From Ureibacillus thermophilus (GTDB lineage: Bacteria > Bacillota > Bacilli > Bacillales_A > Planococcaceae), in NCBI RefSeq assembly GCF_004331915.1, contig NZ_CP036528.1, positions 1,644,780 to 1,708,779 of the forward strand: a DNA stretch of 64,000 nucleotides, given 5' to 3'. The notes below the pieces were generated by a model. It was not told the origin of the DNA. It did not search any database and was given only the letters and a program-made list of their open reading frames with translations. The position numbers and the translations under genes were made by a program. Position 1 is the stretch's first letter, and the number at the start of each line of letters is the position of its first letter. Shown here piece after piece: positions 18,377 through 30,066 of this stretch.

Positions 18377-19129
18377 ATGGATACATCATATATTGAAAAG
18401 CATATCGAACAATTGAAAAATGATATTTATCAAAAGGTGCATCAGAAAACACTTGTGAAATATACAGGTAATCCATTGGTGGATGAAAATCAATTATTTT
18501 ATTTGCTGTTGCCGTTTTTTAACGGGGAATTCTGGAATGATGATATATATAAAGGGATTATTGCGGTAGGGATTGTACAAGCATCCCTTGCGAAACATAA
18601 CCTCGTTGACGAGTATAATGCAACAACTAAAGAGCAACAGCTGACAGTGCTTTCTGGCGATTATTACAGTGGTCGGTATTATGAAATTTTAGCGAAATCC
18701 GGTAATATTTCATTAATTCGTCAACTTTCTGAAAGCGTTATATTAAGATCTGAACATGAAGTTCGAGTATATGAACCAATCCCTTATGCCATCGATGATT
18801 GGTTTGAAAGCTTATCAGTGATTGAATCAGAATGTATCAGTAGATTTTATCAAATATACAATTTCAATAAGTATGCTAAAATCATGCAACATCATTTATT
18901 AATTCTTCGATTACAAAATGAACTACTAAACTATAGAAAAGGTAATAGCTCTCTGATTTTACAAAAAATGATCGAAAGTTTTGAATCGGGTAATTCAATA
19001 CAATTTGAACAGATGCTTCAAACTAAAATTGATGAGCTTATTCATCAATTGCAGGAATTGCTACGCATCTCTTCTATGAAAGCTGAATTGAAACAATACA
19101 TTGCAGAACAGTTGATTAGAGAGAGTTAG
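18377..19129 (+). CDS. hepS: Heptaprenyl diphosphate synthase, small subunit (component I)
   Basis: 250 residues, matching the family. It is the non-catalytic partner of HepT; together they make the C35 chain of menaquinone-7. The protein is alpha-helical and poorly conserved; recognised by its place between mtrB and menG/hepT and by fragments such as LASGxYYS-like [17 protein letters not shown] (about 95-111). ATG 18377 follows GGAG. The menG start is seven bases after its stop. No Asp-rich motif is present, as expected. Confidence 0.9.
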   Translation: MDTSYIEKHIEQLKNDIYQKVHQKTLVKYTGNPLVDENQLFYLLLPFFNGEFWNDDIYKGIIAVGIVQASLAKHNLVDEYNATTKEQQLTVLSGDYYSGRYYEILAKSGNISLIRQLSESVILRSEHEVRVYEPIPYAIDDWFESLSVIESECISRFYQIYNFNKYAKIMQHHLLILRLQNELLNYRKGNSSLILQKMIESFESGNSIQFEQMLQTKIDELIHQLQELLRISSMKAELKQYIAEQLIRES

Positions 19130-19136
19130 AAAGGTT

Positions 19137-19850
19137 ATGAAAATAATGGAAAAATCCAAAGAGCAACGTGTCCATGAAGTTTTTGAGAAAATTTATAAAA
19201 ATTACGATAAAATGAATTCCGTGATCAGCTTCAATCTTCATGTCCGTTGGCGTGAAGATATCATGAAGCGAATGAAAGTAAAACCAGGATCCAAATGTTT
19301 AGATGTTTGTTGCGGTACAGCCGATTGGACGGTTGCCTTAGCAAAGGCAACTGGTGAAAATGGCGTCGTCAAAGGGCTCGATTTCAGCAAAAATATGTTG
19401 AAAATTGGGGCTGAAAAAGTAAAGCCCTATCCTCAAGTGGAGTTAATCCATGGAAATGCAATGGAACTTCCCTTTGAAGATAATACCTTTGACTACGTTA
19501 CCATTGGATTTGGGTTAAGAAATGTACCGGATTATATGCAGGTTTTAAAGGAAATGCATCGCGTGTTAAAACCGGGCGGAATGGTTGTTTGTTTAGATAC
19601 ATCTCAGCCGGAAATTCCCGTATATAAACAATTGTTCCGTTTTTATTTTCGATACATCATGCCTTTATTTGGAAAAATTTTTGCAAAAAGTTATGAAGAA
19701 TATTCATGGCTGCAAGAATCCGCAAGCACTTTCCCTGGAATGAAAAAACTTGCCAAAATGTTTGAAGAAGCGGGATTTGTAAACGTCTCATACAAAAGCT
19801 ATAGCGGTGGAGCAGCAGCAATGCATATGGGATTTAAAAAAGAAGGTTAG
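19137..19850 (+). CDS. menG: Demethylmenaquinone methyltransferase
   Basis: SAM-dependent last step of menaquinone synthesis, at the membrane. 237 residues, UbiE/MenG family. SAM motif I is [11 protein letters not shown] (about 56-66), with the UbiE signatures [10 protein letters not shown] near the N-terminus and [17 protein letters not shown] 19137 is taken; ATG 19146 is an alternative. It lies between hepS and hepT, so chain synthesis and ring methylation are co-expressed. This fits the menaquinol-dependent qcrABC at 31634. Confidence 0.96.
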   Translation: MKIMEKSKEQRVHEVFEKIYKNYDKMNSVISFNLHVRWREDIMKRMKVKPGSKCLDVCCGTADWTVALAKATGENGVVKGLDFSKNMLKIGAEKVKPYPQVELIHGNAMELPFEDNTFDYVTIGFGLRNVPDYMQVLKEMHRVLKPGGMVVCLDTSQPEIPVYKQLFRFYFRYIMPLFGKIFAKSYEEYSWLQESASTFPGMKKLAKMFEEAGFVNVSYKSYSGGAAAMHMGFKKEG

Positions 19851-19864
19851 GGAGAGGTTAGCGA

Positions 19865-20839
19865 GTGGAAAAGATGAAATTAAAAATGCTCTATTCCGAT
19901 TTTAAACCGGATATAGACATCATCGAAAAAGAATTAGAAAAAGCGCTCTATTCAACGTCGAATGTAGTAAACGACGCCTCTCTCCATCTATTGCATGCGG
20001 GCGGCAAAAGAATTCGCCCACTTTTTGTTTTAATGAGTGCAAAATTTGGTCAATATAATATTGAACGAATGAAATATGCTGCTGTTCCCCTTGAATTGAT
20101 TCATATGGGTTCTCTCGTACATGATGATGTCATCGACCATTCCGACATGAGACGGGGGCGTCCTACCGTTCGTTCTCAATGGAATAATCGGGTTGCGATG
20201 CTTACAGGAAATTTTATTTTTGGACGCGCCATTCAATATGTATCGCATATTGAGAATCCAAAGGCCCATCAAATTTTAGCACGGACGATGGTTGAAATCT
20301 GCAATGGAGAAATCATCCAAATTGAAGATAAATACCGCTTAAATCAAAACTTGAAAGATTATTTCCGCCGCATCAAACGGAAAACGGCCATCCTTATTGA
20401 ATCAAGCTGTGAAGTGGGGGCCGTTGTGGCTAATGTGGATCCGGTCAATACAAAACGGTTAAAACGATTCGGCTATTATGTCGGCATGAGTTATCAAATT
20501 GTGGATGACGTATTGGATTTTATATCAACAGATAAACAATTAGGGAAACCAGCAGGAAGCGATTTATTGCAGGGAAACATTACACTGCCGATTTTGCTGA
20601 TGAAAGATCATCCGAAAATTACTCGATTTATTGAACGGGCTTCCAAAGGTTTAGTCACGGAAGAGGAACGAAAGGAAATGCTTAAAATCGTTCGCAGCTC
20701 AGATGCCATTGAAAAAGCGTTAAAAATCAGCGATCAATATTTAGCGAAAGCGATGAAAGAAGTAGAGCAATTACCTGAAAATCCCGTAAAGAAAAAATTA
20801 AAAGAAGTGGCATTATTCATTGGAAAACGCAAATTTTAA
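19865..20839 (+). CDS. hepT: Heptaprenyl diphosphate synthase, catalytic subunit (component II)
   Basis: 324 residues, trans-isoprenyl diphosphate synthase fold. The first Asp-rich motif HDDVIDHSDMRRG (about 83-95) and the second DDVLDF (about 213) are present, with GGKRIRP near 47. GTG 19865 follows GAGAGGTTAGC; ATG 19874 is an alternative. Catalyses addition of four isopentenyl units to farnesyl diphosphate with HepS. Last gene of the mtrB-hepS-menG-hepT run. Confidence 0.95.
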   Translation: MEKMKLKMLYSDFKPDIDIIEKELEKALYSTSNVVNDASLHLLHAGGKRIRPLFVLMSAKFGQYNIERMKYAAVPLELIHMGSLVHDDVIDHSDMRRGRPTVRSQWNNRVAMLTGNFIFGRAIQYVSHIENPKAHQILARTMVEICNGEIIQIEDKYRLNQNLKDYFRRIKRKTAILIESSCEVGAVVANVDPVNTKRLKRFGYYVGMSYQIVDDVLDFISTDKQLGKPAGSDLLQGNITLPILLMKDHPKITRFIERASKGLVTEEERKEMLKIVRSSDAIEKALKISDQYLAKAMKEVEQLPENPVKKKLKEVALFIGKRKF

Positions 20840-20843
20840 AAAA

Positions 20844-20912
20844 TTTGCTCACTATAGCATTTTTTTAGTTGAAGCTTAGACTTGATTTTGCTAACATTTA
20901 GCAGTGAGCAAA
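20844..20912 (+). other. Dyad upstream of ndk
   Basis: TTTGCTCACT (20844-20853) and AGTGAGCAAA (20903-20912) are a perfect 10-base inverted repeat with a 49-base loop that includes TATAGC and GCTAAC. There is no T run behind it, so it is not a standard terminator. It might be an mRNA leader or processing stem for ndk, or a weak terminator of hepT. Confidence 0.4.
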
Positions 20913-20950
20913 AACCTGATACTTTGTAGAATTAAGGAGTTGTTAAACAC

Positions 20951-21367
20951 ATGGCAATCGAAAGAACATTTTTAATGGTAAAACCAGATGGTGTAAAACG
21001 CCAAGTAGTTGGAGATATTATCGACCGTTTTGAACGCCGCGGCTTTGTAATGCGCGGAGCAAAATTAATGAATGTACCTCGCGAATTAGCGGAAAAACAC
21101 TATGAAGAACATAAAGAAAAACCATTCTTTAATGAATTGGTGGACTTCATCACTTCTGGGCCAGTATTTGCAATGGTTTGGGAAGGTGAAAATATCATTA
21201 AATTAGCTCGCGTAATGATGGGAGCTACTAAACCTGAAGAAGCTCAACCAGGTACAATTCGTGGTGACTATGCGGTAACTATTTCTGAAAACGTTATTCA
21301 CGGTTCCGATTCACCATCTTCAGCTGAACGTGAAATTAAATTATGGTTTAACGATGAACTAGTTTAA
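20951..21367 (+). CDS. ndk: Nucleoside diphosphate kinase
   Basis: 138 residues. Transfers gamma phosphate from ATP to nucleoside diphosphates through a phosphohistidine. The active site NVIHGSDS (His about 116) and the N-terminal motif MVKPDGVKR are present. AAGGAG precedes the ATG. It sits between hepT and cheR as in Bacillus and has its own terminator. Confidence 0.98.
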   Translation: MAIERTFLMVKPDGVKRQVVGDIIDRFERRGFVMRGAKLMNVPRELAEKHYEEHKEKPFFNELVDFITSGPVFAMVWEGENIIKLARVMMGATKPEEAQPGTIRGDYAVTISENVIHGSDSPSSAEREIKLWFNDELV

Positions 21368-21388
21368 TAAAGCACGATACTAGTAAAA

Positions 21389-21429
21389 CTATCCCACAGC
21401 AATCGTTCCGCTATGGGATAGCTTTTTTT
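21389..21429 (+). terminator. Rho-independent terminator after ndk
   Basis: ACTATCCCA pairs with TGGGATAGC/T around a loop, then seven T. Confidence 0.85.
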
Positions 21430-21579
21430 ATACTTTTCTTTGGAATTTTGATAAATCCCTTCAATAATTTGCTATATTATACATAAGATAAATATAATAT
21501 TCACATTAGAAAGTTATTTTTGATTTTTTCTATATTTCAGAAAAGAAAAATTTTATATATAATAATTGTACGTCATTAG

Positions 21580-22365
<786 letters not shown>

Positions 22366-22378
22366 GTTATGAAAAGGG

Positions 22379-22404
22379 CGCTTTTCGACTTGTGCGAAAA
22401 GCGT
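22379..22404 (+). terminator. Hairpin after cheR, probable terminator
   Basis: GCGCTTTTCG pairs with CGAAAAGCGT (one G-T pair). The following T-rich stretch is interrupted, so efficiency is uncertain. Confidence 0.55.
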
Positions 22405-22520
22405 ATTATCTTTTATTCAAGGTTTTTTAACTCAATTATTCGATTCACCATGTTTTTTCATAGCCATTATGTTATATTAAAAAATACATACTTTAACGAG
22501 TTGAAGGGAGAAAGTGTTTG

Positions 22521-23702
22521 ATGAGATATTTAACTGCGGGGGAATCTCACGGTCCTCAATTAACAACGATTATTGAAGGGGTGCCATCCCTTTTGCCAAT
22601 CACAGCGGAACAAATTAATTACGACTTAAAACGTCGCCAAGGGGGGCATGGTCGTGGCCGCCGCATGCAAATCGAAAAAGACACAGTGGAAATTGTGGGT
22701 GGCGTTCGGCATGGGAAAACATTAGGTTCTCCCGTTGCATTAGTTGTAAAGAATGACGACTGGAAGCATTGGACAAAAATCATGGGGATTGAACCGCTAC
22801 CTGAAGATATGGATCCTTCCGAAATCAAACGCCAAATTTCGAGGCCGCGTCCAGGACATGCTGATTTAGTCGGCGGAATTAAATATGGCCATCGGGATTT
22901 AAGAAATGTGTTGGAGCGTTCCAGTGCAAGAGAAACGACAGTACGTGTGGCTGCTGGTTCTGTAGCAAAAGCCCTTTTAAATGAGCTGGGCATTTCGGTA
23001 GTAGGCTATGTAACAGAAATCTACGGCATTCAAGCAGATCCTTCCAAAATTGATGGGAAATCAGCTGATGAAATTCGCCAAATCGTTGAACAGGACCCTT
23101 GTTATACCTTCGACCCAGAAGCTTCAGTCAAAATGGTGGAGGCCATTGATGAGGCGAAAAAAGCTGGAGATTCCATCGGAGGCATTGTGGAAGTGATGGT
23201 GGAAGGAATGCCTCCAGGAGTAGGGTCTTACGTACATTATGATCGAAAATTGGATGGCAAATTAGCCCAAGCAATGCTTTCCATCAATGCCTTTAAAGGG
23301 GTAGAGTTTGGCATCGGGTTTGAAATGGCGCGAAGAAGAGGTTCTGAAGTGCATGATGAAATCATATGGGATGAAGAGCATGGCTACCAGCGCCGAACAA
23401 ATCGTTTAGGTGGTCTTGAAGGCGGTATGTCAACAGGAATGCCAATCATTGTTCGCGGGGTCATGAAGCCAATACCTACTCTTTATAAACCCCTTGAAAG
23501 TGTGGATATTGAAACGAAAGAACCGTTTAAAGCGAGCGTTGAGCGTTCGGATGCATGCGCGGTGCCGGCTGCATCGGTTGTTGCGGAATGTGTAATTGCA
23601 TGGGAAATTGCCAAGGCGATTGTTGAACAGTTCCATAGCGACCAATTGCCGCAATTAAAAGCCCAAATCGATGAAGTACGTAAAATGGCGAAGGAGTTTT
23701 AA
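22521..23702 (+). CDS. aroC: Chorismate synthase
   Basis: Last step of the shikimate pathway, EPSP to chorismate, needing reduced FMN. 393 residues. Family motifs: GESHGPQL at 7-14, [12 protein letters not shown] near 40, RPGHADL near 110, and the RSSARETT region. ATG 22521 is used rather than TTG at 22518. GAAGGGAG lies before it. It is the first gene of the aroC-aroB-aroH-hisC-tyrA-aroA run. Named aroF in Bacillus subtilis. Confidence 0.98.
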   Translation: MRYLTAGESHGPQLTTIIEGVPSLLPITAEQINYDLKRRQGGHGRGRRMQIEKDTVEIVGGVRHGKTLGSPVALVVKNDDWKHWTKIMGIEPLPEDMDPSEIKRQISRPRPGHADLVGGIKYGHRDLRNVLERSSARETTVRVAAGSVAKALLNELGISVVGYVTEIYGIQADPSKIDGKSADEIRQIVEQDPCYTFDPEASVKMVEAIDEAKKAGDSIGGIVEVMVEGMPPGVGSYVHYDRKLDGKLAQAMLSINAFKGVEFGIGFEMARRRGSEVHDEIIWDEEHGYQRRTNRLGGLEGGMSTGMPIIVRGVMKPIPTLYKPLESVDIETKEPFKASVERSDACAVPAASVVAECVIAWEIAKAIVEQFHSDQLPQLKAQIDEVRKMAKEF

Positions 23703-23704
23703 TT

Positions 23705-24796
23705 ATGCAAATTCCAGTGAATGCAAAGAGTCATTCTTATGAAGTGTTGATTGGCAGCGGGATTTTACGTTCCGCTTGCGAGTCTCTTAAAGACAAAATA
23801 GAAAAAGCCGATAAGCTTGTGGTATTTACAGATGAAAATGTATGGCAGGCGCAGCAAAACTATTTTGTTGAAAATTTCCCTTATCCTTTTGAAGTTTTTG
23901 TCATGCCTGGAGGAGAAGCTTGTAAAAGTTTTAAAAATTTTGAAGATGCCCACACTTTTTTAATTGAAAAACATTGTTCCCGTAAATCTCTCGTATTTGC
24001 TTTTGGAGGAGGTGCCGTTGGAGATTTGACGGGATTTGCAGCGGCCACTTTTATGCGCGGCATTCCTTATATCCAGATTCCCACTACGATTTTAGCCCAT
24101 GATTCGGCAGTCGGTGGGAAAACGGCCATCAATCATCCTCTTGGAAAAAATCTTGTAGGTGCTTTCTATCAGCCGGAAGCTGTCATTTACGATATCAACT
24201 TTTTAGAAAGTTTGCCGAGTAAAGAAATTCGCTCAGGAATGGCCGAAGTCATCAAACATGCGCTTATTTCTGATGAAACATGGCTGAAAGAATTGTTACA
24301 GACGCCATCGATTACCAATATAGAAAAAAAACTTTTAGCAAAGCACTTAAAATCCGGCATTGAAGTGAAGGCAAACATTGTAGCGCAGGATGAGACAGAA
24401 CATTCTGTCCGAAAATTTTTAAACTTCGGACATACATATGGTCATGCCATTGAAGCGGCAGCTGGCTATGGAGGCCTTGCCCATGGGGAAGCAGTGATGA
24501 TTGGGATGGTTTACGCCCTCATCCTCAGTGAAAGATACGGCAATATTTCCAGGGAGTTTACAAAGGAATTTCTAAAGTTTGCCTACAATAATAATTATCC
24601 ATTCAAAGAAGTATTCAAATATACTTTTGATGATTTATATGAATATATGTTGAAAGACAAAAAGATGGAATATGGAAAGTTGAAATTCGTGTTATTGCAA
24701 GAAATCGGAAAACCATATGTAAAAGAGATTGATGAATTGGAATGCCGAGAAGTGGATAGGGAGCTTCGCCATCTGCTAGAGGAGGTTTGCAAATGA
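23705..24796 (+). CDS. aroB: 3-dehydroquinate synthase
   Basis: 363 residues. Converts DAHP to dehydroquinate with NAD and a divalent metal. Motifs: GGGAVGDLTGFAAATFMRG (about 99-117), HDSAVGGKTAINHP, and metal ligands in EVIKHA and NFGHTYGHAIE. It starts two bases after the aroC stop; AAGGAG of the preceding gene's end is the ribosome site. Its stop overlaps the aroH start as ATGA, implying coupled translation. Confidence 0.97.
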   Translation: MQIPVNAKSHSYEVLIGSGILRSACESLKDKIEKADKLVVFTDENVWQAQQNYFVENFPYPFEVFVMPGGEACKSFKNFEDAHTFLIEKHCSRKSLVFAFGGGAVGDLTGFAAATFMRGIPYIQIPTTILAHDSAVGGKTAINHPLGKNLVGAFYQPEAVIYDINFLESLPSKEIRSGMAEVIKHALISDETWLKELLQTPSITNIEKKLLAKHLKSGIEVKANIVAQDETEHSVRKFLNFGHTYGHAIEAAAGYGGLAHGEAVMIGMVYALILSERYGNISREFTKEFLKFAYNNNYPFKEVFKYTFDDLYEYMLKDKKMEYGKLKFVLLQEIGKPYVKEIDELECREVDRELRHLLEEVCK

Positions 24797-25164
24797 TTCG
24801 CGGCATACGTGGCGCGATTACCATTGAATCGAATACGCCTGAAGAGATTTATAGCGAAACCGAGAGATTAGTAAAGGAAATGGCAAAAGTAAACAATGTC
24901 ATTCCTGAAGATATTGCTTCGGTGATTGTGACAACAACGCCGGATATCAATGCCGCGTTCCCAGCAAAGGCCGTGCGTTCCATTGAAGGATGGAAATATG
25001 TGCCGATTATGTGCACCCATGAAATGAACGTCCCAGGGGCATTGCCTTTATGCATTCGGGTATTGATGCACGTGAATACGACCGTGCCTCAAAAAGAGAT
25101 CCGGCACGTTTATTTAAATGATGCAGTAAAACTCAGACCAGATTTAGTGAGTGAAAATCAATAA
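24793..25164 (+). CDS. aroH: Chorismate mutase, AroH class
   Basis: 123 residues, the trimeric AroH fold of Bacillus (127 residues). Rearranges chorismate to prephenate. The N-terminus MIRGIRGAITIE and catalytic residues (Arg in IRGIRGA, Glu in the TPDINAAFPAKAVR neighbourhood, Arg in CIRVLMHVNT) are visible. ATG 24793 lies in ATGA with the aroB stop; an upstream TTG at 24787 is rejected. hisC follows after only 15 bases, where Bacillus subtilis has the six-gene trp operon. Confidence 0.96.
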   Translation: MIRGIRGAITIESNTPEEIYSETERLVKEMAKVNNVIPEDIASVIVTTTPDINAAFPAKAVRSIEGWKYVPIMCTHEMNVPGALPLCIRVLMHVNTTVPQKEIRHVYLNDAVKLRPDLVSENQ

Positions 25165-25179
25165 GAAGGAGCGTTCATC

Positions 25180-26280
25180 ATGAAATTCAAAGAACAAATA
25201 TATGGAATGAAAGCTTATCAACCAGGTAAACCAATTGAAGAAGTGCAAAGAGAGTTTGGATTAAACGAAGTGGTCAAATTAGCTTCCAACGAAAATCCTT
25301 TTGGCTGTTCACCAAAAGTGAAAGAATTTATCAAAGAGAACGGAATCAATTTTGCCATTTATCCGGACGGATATGCTCAAGAGCTTCGTACAGCCGTAAG
25401 CAAACATATTGGTGTAGAAGAATCTCAATTGTTGTTCGGCAATGGTTCTGATGATTTGATTGCTATTATTTCCCGCGCTCTATTATATCCTGGCGTCAAT
25501 ACGGTAATGGCAGATCCATCTTTCTCACAATATGCCCACAACGCCGAAATTGAGGGAGCGGAAATCCGCAAAGTGCCCCTTACTGACGGCAAACACGATT
25601 TAAAAAAAATGCTTGAAGCTATTGATGAGAATACTTCCATCGTTTGGGTTTGCAATCCGAACAACCCGACAGGCACCATCGTTTCAGATGAAGAATTAAG
25701 CGCCTTTTTAGAAAAAGTGCCAAAAGATGTGCTTGTTGTATTGGATGAAGCGTATTATGAATATATTACAGATCCTTCTTATAAAGATACTCTTCGTTAC
25801 ATTGAGAAATATCCAAATGTTTTGATTATGCGCACGTTCTCAAAAGCATATGGTTTGGCTGCATTCCGTGTAGGTTACGCCATTGCACAAGCCGATTTAA
25901 TCGCAAAGCTTGATCCAGTCCGCGCCCCATTCAACAACACGGTGCTGAGCCAAAAAGTAGCTATTGTGGCATTAGAGGATCAAGAATTTATTAAAGAATC
26001 AGTAGAGCAAAATGAAAAAGGAAAACAGCTCTATGTTGAATTTTGCGAAAAACATGGATTGAAATATTATCCTACACAAACAAACTTTATTTTATTTGAA
26101 GTGAAAACAGATAGCGACGTCATTTTCCAAGAAATGATGAAACGCGGTTTTATTGTCCGCAGCGGCAATGCGTTAGGCACCCCTGGATTCATTCGCGTTT
26201 CATTCGGTACAGAAGAACAAAACAGCAAATTTTTATCGCTTCTTGAAGAGGTATTGAAGGAGCAAGGAGTATTGGCATGA
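25180..26280 (+). CDS. hisC: Histidinol-phosphate / aromatic aminotransferase
   Basis: 366 residues, class I/II PLP aminotransferase of the HisC type. The PLP Lys lies in TFSKAYGLAAFRVGY (about 221), with the NPNNPTG motif near 161. In Bacillus this enzyme serves histidine synthesis and also transaminates prephenate-derived keto acids for Phe and Tyr, which explains its place beside tyrA. AAGGAGCG lies before the ATG. Its stop overlaps tyrA as ATGA. Confidence 0.95.
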   Translation: MKFKEQIYGMKAYQPGKPIEEVQREFGLNEVVKLASNENPFGCSPKVKEFIKENGINFAIYPDGYAQELRTAVSKHIGVEESQLLFGNGSDDLIAIISRALLYPGVNTVMADPSFSQYAHNAEIEGAEIRKVPLTDGKHDLKKMLEAIDENTSIVWVCNPNNPTGTIVSDEELSAFLEKVPKDVLVVLDEAYYEYITDPSYKDTLRYIEKYPNVLIMRTFSKAYGLAAFRVGYAIAQADLIAKLDPVRAPFNNTVLSQKVAIVALEDQEFIKESVEQNEKGKQLYVEFCEKHGLKYYPTQTNFILFEVKTDSDVIFQEMMKRGFIVRSGNALGTPGFIRVSFGTEEQNSKFLSLLEEVLKEQGVLA

Positions 26281-27374
26281 CCAGAAATGTTTTAGTCATA
26301 GGTTTAGGTTTAATAGGGGGATCCCTCGCATTAGCCCTGCAGAAATCCCCTGAAACGAAAGTGATTGGCTACGATATATCAGAAAAAACAAGAGAGCTTG
26401 CAGAAGCGTTGAATGTTGTTCATGAAGTGGCAGAGGATGTAGAGGAAGCGGCAAAAAAAGCAGATTTCATTTTTTTTGGGACGCCGGTAAATGCCACCCT
26501 AGAATGGATGGATCAACTGAAACAGTGGCAGCTAAAAAAGAATGTCATTATTTCGGATACGGGCAGCACGAAAGGATTAATTATGAAAAAGGCCGAGGAG
26601 CTGCGCGAACAAAGAATTACCTTTATCGGCGGCCATCCGATGGCAGGTTCCCATAAAAGCGGCATTGCGGCGGCGAAACCTTACCTTTTTGAAAATGCGT
26701 ACTATATTTTAACGCCTTTTGACGATGAAGACGGGAATAATATTATCGCATTGCAGCAATTGTTGAAATTTACTCTCGCAAAAATTGTCAAAATCAAGGC
26801 GGAAGAGCATGATCACATGACGGCGGTCGTCAGCCACTTTCCACATATTGTTGCAGCTTCTCTTGTCCATCAATTGCATGAGGAAAATAAAAAATTCCCG
26901 ATGACAAGCATGCTGGCGGCGGGAGGTTTCCGTGATATTACCCGAATCGCCTCATCAAATCCGATGATTTGGCGAGATATTACGCTGCAAAATCGAAATG
27001 AACTCGTTGGACAACTGGATGCTTGGATTGATGAAATGCATCGGGTGAAGAAAATTTTATTGGAAAATGATGATAAAACCATTGAAGCCTATTTTCAAAA
27101 GGCAAAAGAAGTTCGAGATGCATTGCCAATTTCGACAGGTGCATTCTATACTACATACGATTTATATGTGGACATTCCAGACTATCCTGGTGTGATTTCA
27201 GAAATTACAGGTTATTTGGCAGAAGAAAAGATCAGCATCACGAATATTCGAGTGGTTGAAACAAGAGAAGATGTCTTTGGTATTTTAGTCATCAGCTTCC
27301 AAAATGAAAAAGACCGTGAGAAGGCAATGAAATGCATTCGCTCACATACAAACTTTGAAATGCATGTCTCTTAA
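26277..27374 (+). CDS. tyrA: Prephenate dehydrogenase with ACT domain
   Basis: 365 residues. The NAD-binding GLGLIGGSLA is at about 9-18. The prephenate site shows as GGHPMAGSHKSG (about 121-132). The C-terminal 75 residues (from about 292, YDLYVDIPDYPGVISEITG) form an ACT domain, likely giving tyrosine feedback control. Oxidatively decarboxylates prephenate to 4-hydroxyphenylpyruvate. Translationally coupled to hisC by a four-base overlap. Confidence 0.96.
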   Translation: MTRNVLVIGLGLIGGSLALALQKSPETKVIGYDISEKTRELAEALNVVHEVAEDVEEAAKKADFIFFGTPVNATLEWMDQLKQWQLKKNVIISDTGSTKGLIMKKAEELREQRITFIGGHPMAGSHKSGIAAAKPYLFENAYYILTPFDDEDGNNIIALQQLLKFTLAKIVKIKAEEHDHMTAVVSHFPHIVAASLVHQLHEENKKFPMTSMLAAGGFRDITRIASSNPMIWRDITLQNRNELVGQLDAWIDEMHRVKKILLENDDKTIEAYFQKAKEVRDALPISTGAFYTTYDLYVDIPDYPGVISEITGYLAEEKISITNIRVVETREDVFGILVISFQNEKDREKAMKCIRSHTNFEMHVS

Positions 27375-27403
27375 ACTTGTGTTGAGGAAAGGAGGAAATC
27401 AAA

Positions 27404-28693
27404 TTGACTGCAAAATTACTTGCTTATCATCAACCTCGCCTAGAAGGAATCGTTACTGTACCAGGGGATAAATCCATCTCCCATCGTGCGGTTATGTTTG
27501 GTGCCATCGCAAAAGGAAAAACAACGGTAACAGGATTTCTTCATGGGGAAGATTGCTTAAGTACAATCGATTGTTTCCGTAAATTAGGTGTTGATATTTT
27601 CGTGGATGGCACAAATGTGGAAATCAATAGCCCTGGAATGGATGGCTGGCAAGAACCAAAGGAAGTTTTATACACAGGCAATTCCGGAACGACGACAAGA
27701 CTCATGCTTGGAATTTTGGCGGGAACTAATTTCCATAGTGTAATGACAGGAGATGCATCCATCGGGAAACGTCCTATGGATCGCGTGACAAAACCATTGC
27801 GGCAAATGGGAGCCCTTATCAGCGGACGAGAAGGTGGAAAATACACGCCCCTTGCCATTCAAGGAACATCTTTAAAAGCCATCGACTATACGATGCCAGT
27901 GGCGAGCGCCCAAGTGAAATCGGCCATTTTGCTTGCAGGTTTGAAAGCGGAAGGAACAACGATTGTGCGGGAAAAAGAAATTTCCCGGGACCATACAGAG
28001 CGGATGTTGAAACAATTTGGAGCAAACATTGAAGTGAAGGATGGAGTCATTTCAATTGAAGGCGGACAAGAACTCTACGGAACGCACATCGATGTGCCTG
28101 GAGACATTTCCTCCGCTGCTTTCTTCCTAGTGGCTGGAGCGATTGTCCAGAATAGTGAAGTAGTTTTGAAAAATGTAGGCATTAACCCAACGCGTGCCGG
28201 CATTATAGAAGTAATGGAACAAATGGGAGCAAATTTGACAATCAATCAAGAAAAAACGGAAGCAGCAGAACCGACAGCAACCATCACTGTCCGCACTTCC
28301 TACTTAAAAGGAACAACCATCGAAGGGGAAATCATCCCTCGTTTGATTGACGAAATTCCAATTATTGCGCTATTAGCAACGCAAGCAGAAGGAACGACGA
28401 TTATTCGAGATGCGGAAGAGCTGAAAGTAAAGGAAACGGATCGCATTGCGGCAGTCGTAACGGAGCTGGAAAAACTTGGTGCGGATATTACAGCCACTGA
28501 TGACGGTATGATTATCAATGGTCCAACAAGTTTGAAAGGCGCAAAATTAAATACTTATGGCGACCATCGCATCGGCATGATGGCAGCCATCGCTTCATTG
28601 ATTACCGACTCGCCGGTGGAAATCGACGACGCAGATTGTATTGCGGTTTCTTATCCGACATTTTTTGAACATTTGGATTCGTTGATAAAATAG
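27404..28693 (+). CDS. aroA: EPSP synthase (3-phosphoshikimate 1-carboxyvinyltransferase)
   Basis: 429 residues. Joins PEP to shikimate 3-phosphate. Motifs: [10 protein letters not shown] (about 21-30), [13 protein letters not shown] (about 89-101), and RPMDRV. The residue pattern at the PEP site (Gly-Asn-Ser-Gly-Thr) resembles other Bacillus-type class II enzymes. TTG 27404 is the start, seven bases after AAAGGAGG. Named aroE in Bacillus subtilis. A terminator ends the aromatic cluster. Confidence 0.97.
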   Translation: MTAKLLAYHQPRLEGIVTVPGDKSISHRAVMFGAIAKGKTTVTGFLHGEDCLSTIDCFRKLGVDIFVDGTNVEINSPGMDGWQEPKEVLYTGNSGTTTRLMLGILAGTNFHSVMTGDASIGKRPMDRVTKPLRQMGALISGREGGKYTPLAIQGTSLKAIDYTMPVASAQVKSAILLAGLKAEGTTIVREKEISRDHTERMLKQFGANIEVKDGVISIEGGQELYGTHIDVPGDISSAAFFLVAGAIVQNSEVVLKNVGINPTRAGIIEVMEQMGANLTINQEKTEAAEPTATITVRTSYLKGTTIEGEIIPRLIDEIPIIALLATQAEGTTIIRDAEELKVKETDRIAAVVTELEKLGADITATDDGMIINGPTSLKGAKLNTYGDHRIGMMAAIASLITDSPVEIDDADCIAVSYPTFFEHLDSLIK

Positions 28694-28700
28694 CAGATAT

Positions 28701-28735
28701 AAAAGGTTCATCGACTATAAGATGAACCTTTTTTC
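28701..28735 (+). terminator. Rho-independent terminator after aroA
   Basis: AAAAGGTTCATC pairs with GATGAACCTTTT, then further T. Nearly perfect stem. Confidence 0.92.
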
Positions 28736-28796
28736 TTGTCTATCGATACTTTGTTTTGTAGCATAATGATAGAAAACGAAAGCAAAGGTGAGAGCA

Positions 28797-30053
28797 TTGA
28801 ATAGCATTACTCAAGATATTATTCAAGCAATTGAAGACGGTGCAATGGACCGCATTGATGCATTGCTTGAAACATTATTTTTAAAAGAATCCCCTGAAGT
28901 GCAATATGAAATGTATGAGCTATTATGGCAATATGGATACATACAACAAGCGAAACGAGTATTGGAACATTTACGATTCCTTTTTCCTGATGAAGCGCAA
29001 ATTGCCATTGACTACGCTTCTGTGCTGATTGAATTAGGTGAGGAAGAAGAAGCGCTCGATTTATTAACAACAATAGATGAGAGCGCGCCGGAATTTCCGC
29101 AAGTTTTGCTTATTTTAGCGGATTATTACCAAATGCAGGGGTTATATGAAGTGGCGGAAAAACAAATTAATGAGGCCTTGGAAATTTTGCCGGATGAACC
29201 TCTCATTCAGTTTGCCAAAGCGGAATTGCTCTTTGAAATAGGACGATTTACGGAAGCGGCCCGCCTTTATGAAAATTTGCATAAACAGGAAAAAGAAATC
29301 GCGGGCGTATTGCTTGCGGAAAGACTGGCAGAAGTCTATCGGGCAGGAGGGGGTTATGAAAGAGCCCTTGATTATTACATGGAAGCATTGGAAGAAAAAG
29401 TGACAGCCGATTTATTATACGGCAGCGCTTATTGTGCCTTCCAATGCGAAAAATATGAAACGGCTATCAGACAGCTGGAGGATTTAAAAGAACTGGATCC
29501 GGATTATTTCAGCAGCTATCTGCTTTTGGCTCAAAGTTATGCCATGCTTGAAGACAATAAAAAAGCATATAGTATTATAAAAGAGGGAATCAAACGAGAT
29601 GAATATGAGAAATCCTTCTATTTATTTGCTGGTAAAATTGCATTAAAAAATAAACTGGCTGAAGAAGCTGTTGAATATTTGCAAAAAGCCATTGAACTAG
29701 ATCCGGAATATATGGAAGCGATTCTTGTGTTAATGTCTGTTTACCATCAAATGGAGCGTTATGAAGACATTATTGACCTATATGAAAACCTTGAAAAAGA
29801 ACAATTCGAATGGACTTCATTATCTCCTTTTGTGGCAGATGCATATGCAAAAAATGAACAGTACGAGCGAGCATACGAAATTTATAAATCAGCATATAAT
29901 GAATTAAAAGATGATCCATCTTTTCTAGAAAACTATTGTTATTTCCTCATTGAAGATGGAAAACGGGATGAGGCCCGAGAAGTTGTTCAGCGGTTAATCC
30001 AATTGCAGCCGACAGAAGTGCAGTGGTTGGATTTACTTGAAAGTTTAGACTAG
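28797..30053 (+). CDS. ypiA: TPR-repeat protein (YpiA-like)
   Basis: 418 residues made almost wholly of about ten 34-residue tetratricopeptide helix pairs (for example [20 protein letters not shown] near 300). Acidic overall, no signal peptide, so cytoplasmic. TTG 28797 is preferred because AAAGGTGAG at 28784-28792 is its ribosome site; GTG 28788 falls within that site. It matches YpiA, directly upstream of ypiB (reoY) in Bacillus. In Listeria and Bacillus related work the neighbour ReoY acts in MurA turnover; a YpiA role is not known to me. Confidence 0.82.
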   Translation: MNSITQDIIQAIEDGAMDRIDALLETLFLKESPEVQYEMYELLWQYGYIQQAKRVLEHLRFLFPDEAQIAIDYASVLIELGEEEEALDLLTTIDESAPEFPQVLLILADYYQMQGLYEVAEKQINEALEILPDEPLIQFAKAELLFEIGRFTEAARLYENLHKQEKEIAGVLLAERLAEVYRAGGGYERALDYYMEALEEKVTADLLYGSAYCAFQCEKYETAIRQLEDLKELDPDYFSSYLLLAQSYAMLEDNKKAYSIIKEGIKRDEYEKSFYLFAGKIALKNKLAEEAVEYLQKAIELDPEYMEAILVLMSVYHQMERYEDIIDLYENLEKEQFEWTSLSPFVADAYAKNEQYERAYEIYKSAYNELKDDPSFLENYCYFLIEDGKRDEAREVVQRLIQLQPTEVQWLDLLESLD

Positions 30054-30066
30054 GGGAGGGACATTC

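Noticed and set aside
22619-22993. 124-codon antisense ORF in aroC
   Set aside because: Shadow of aroC; no start signal.
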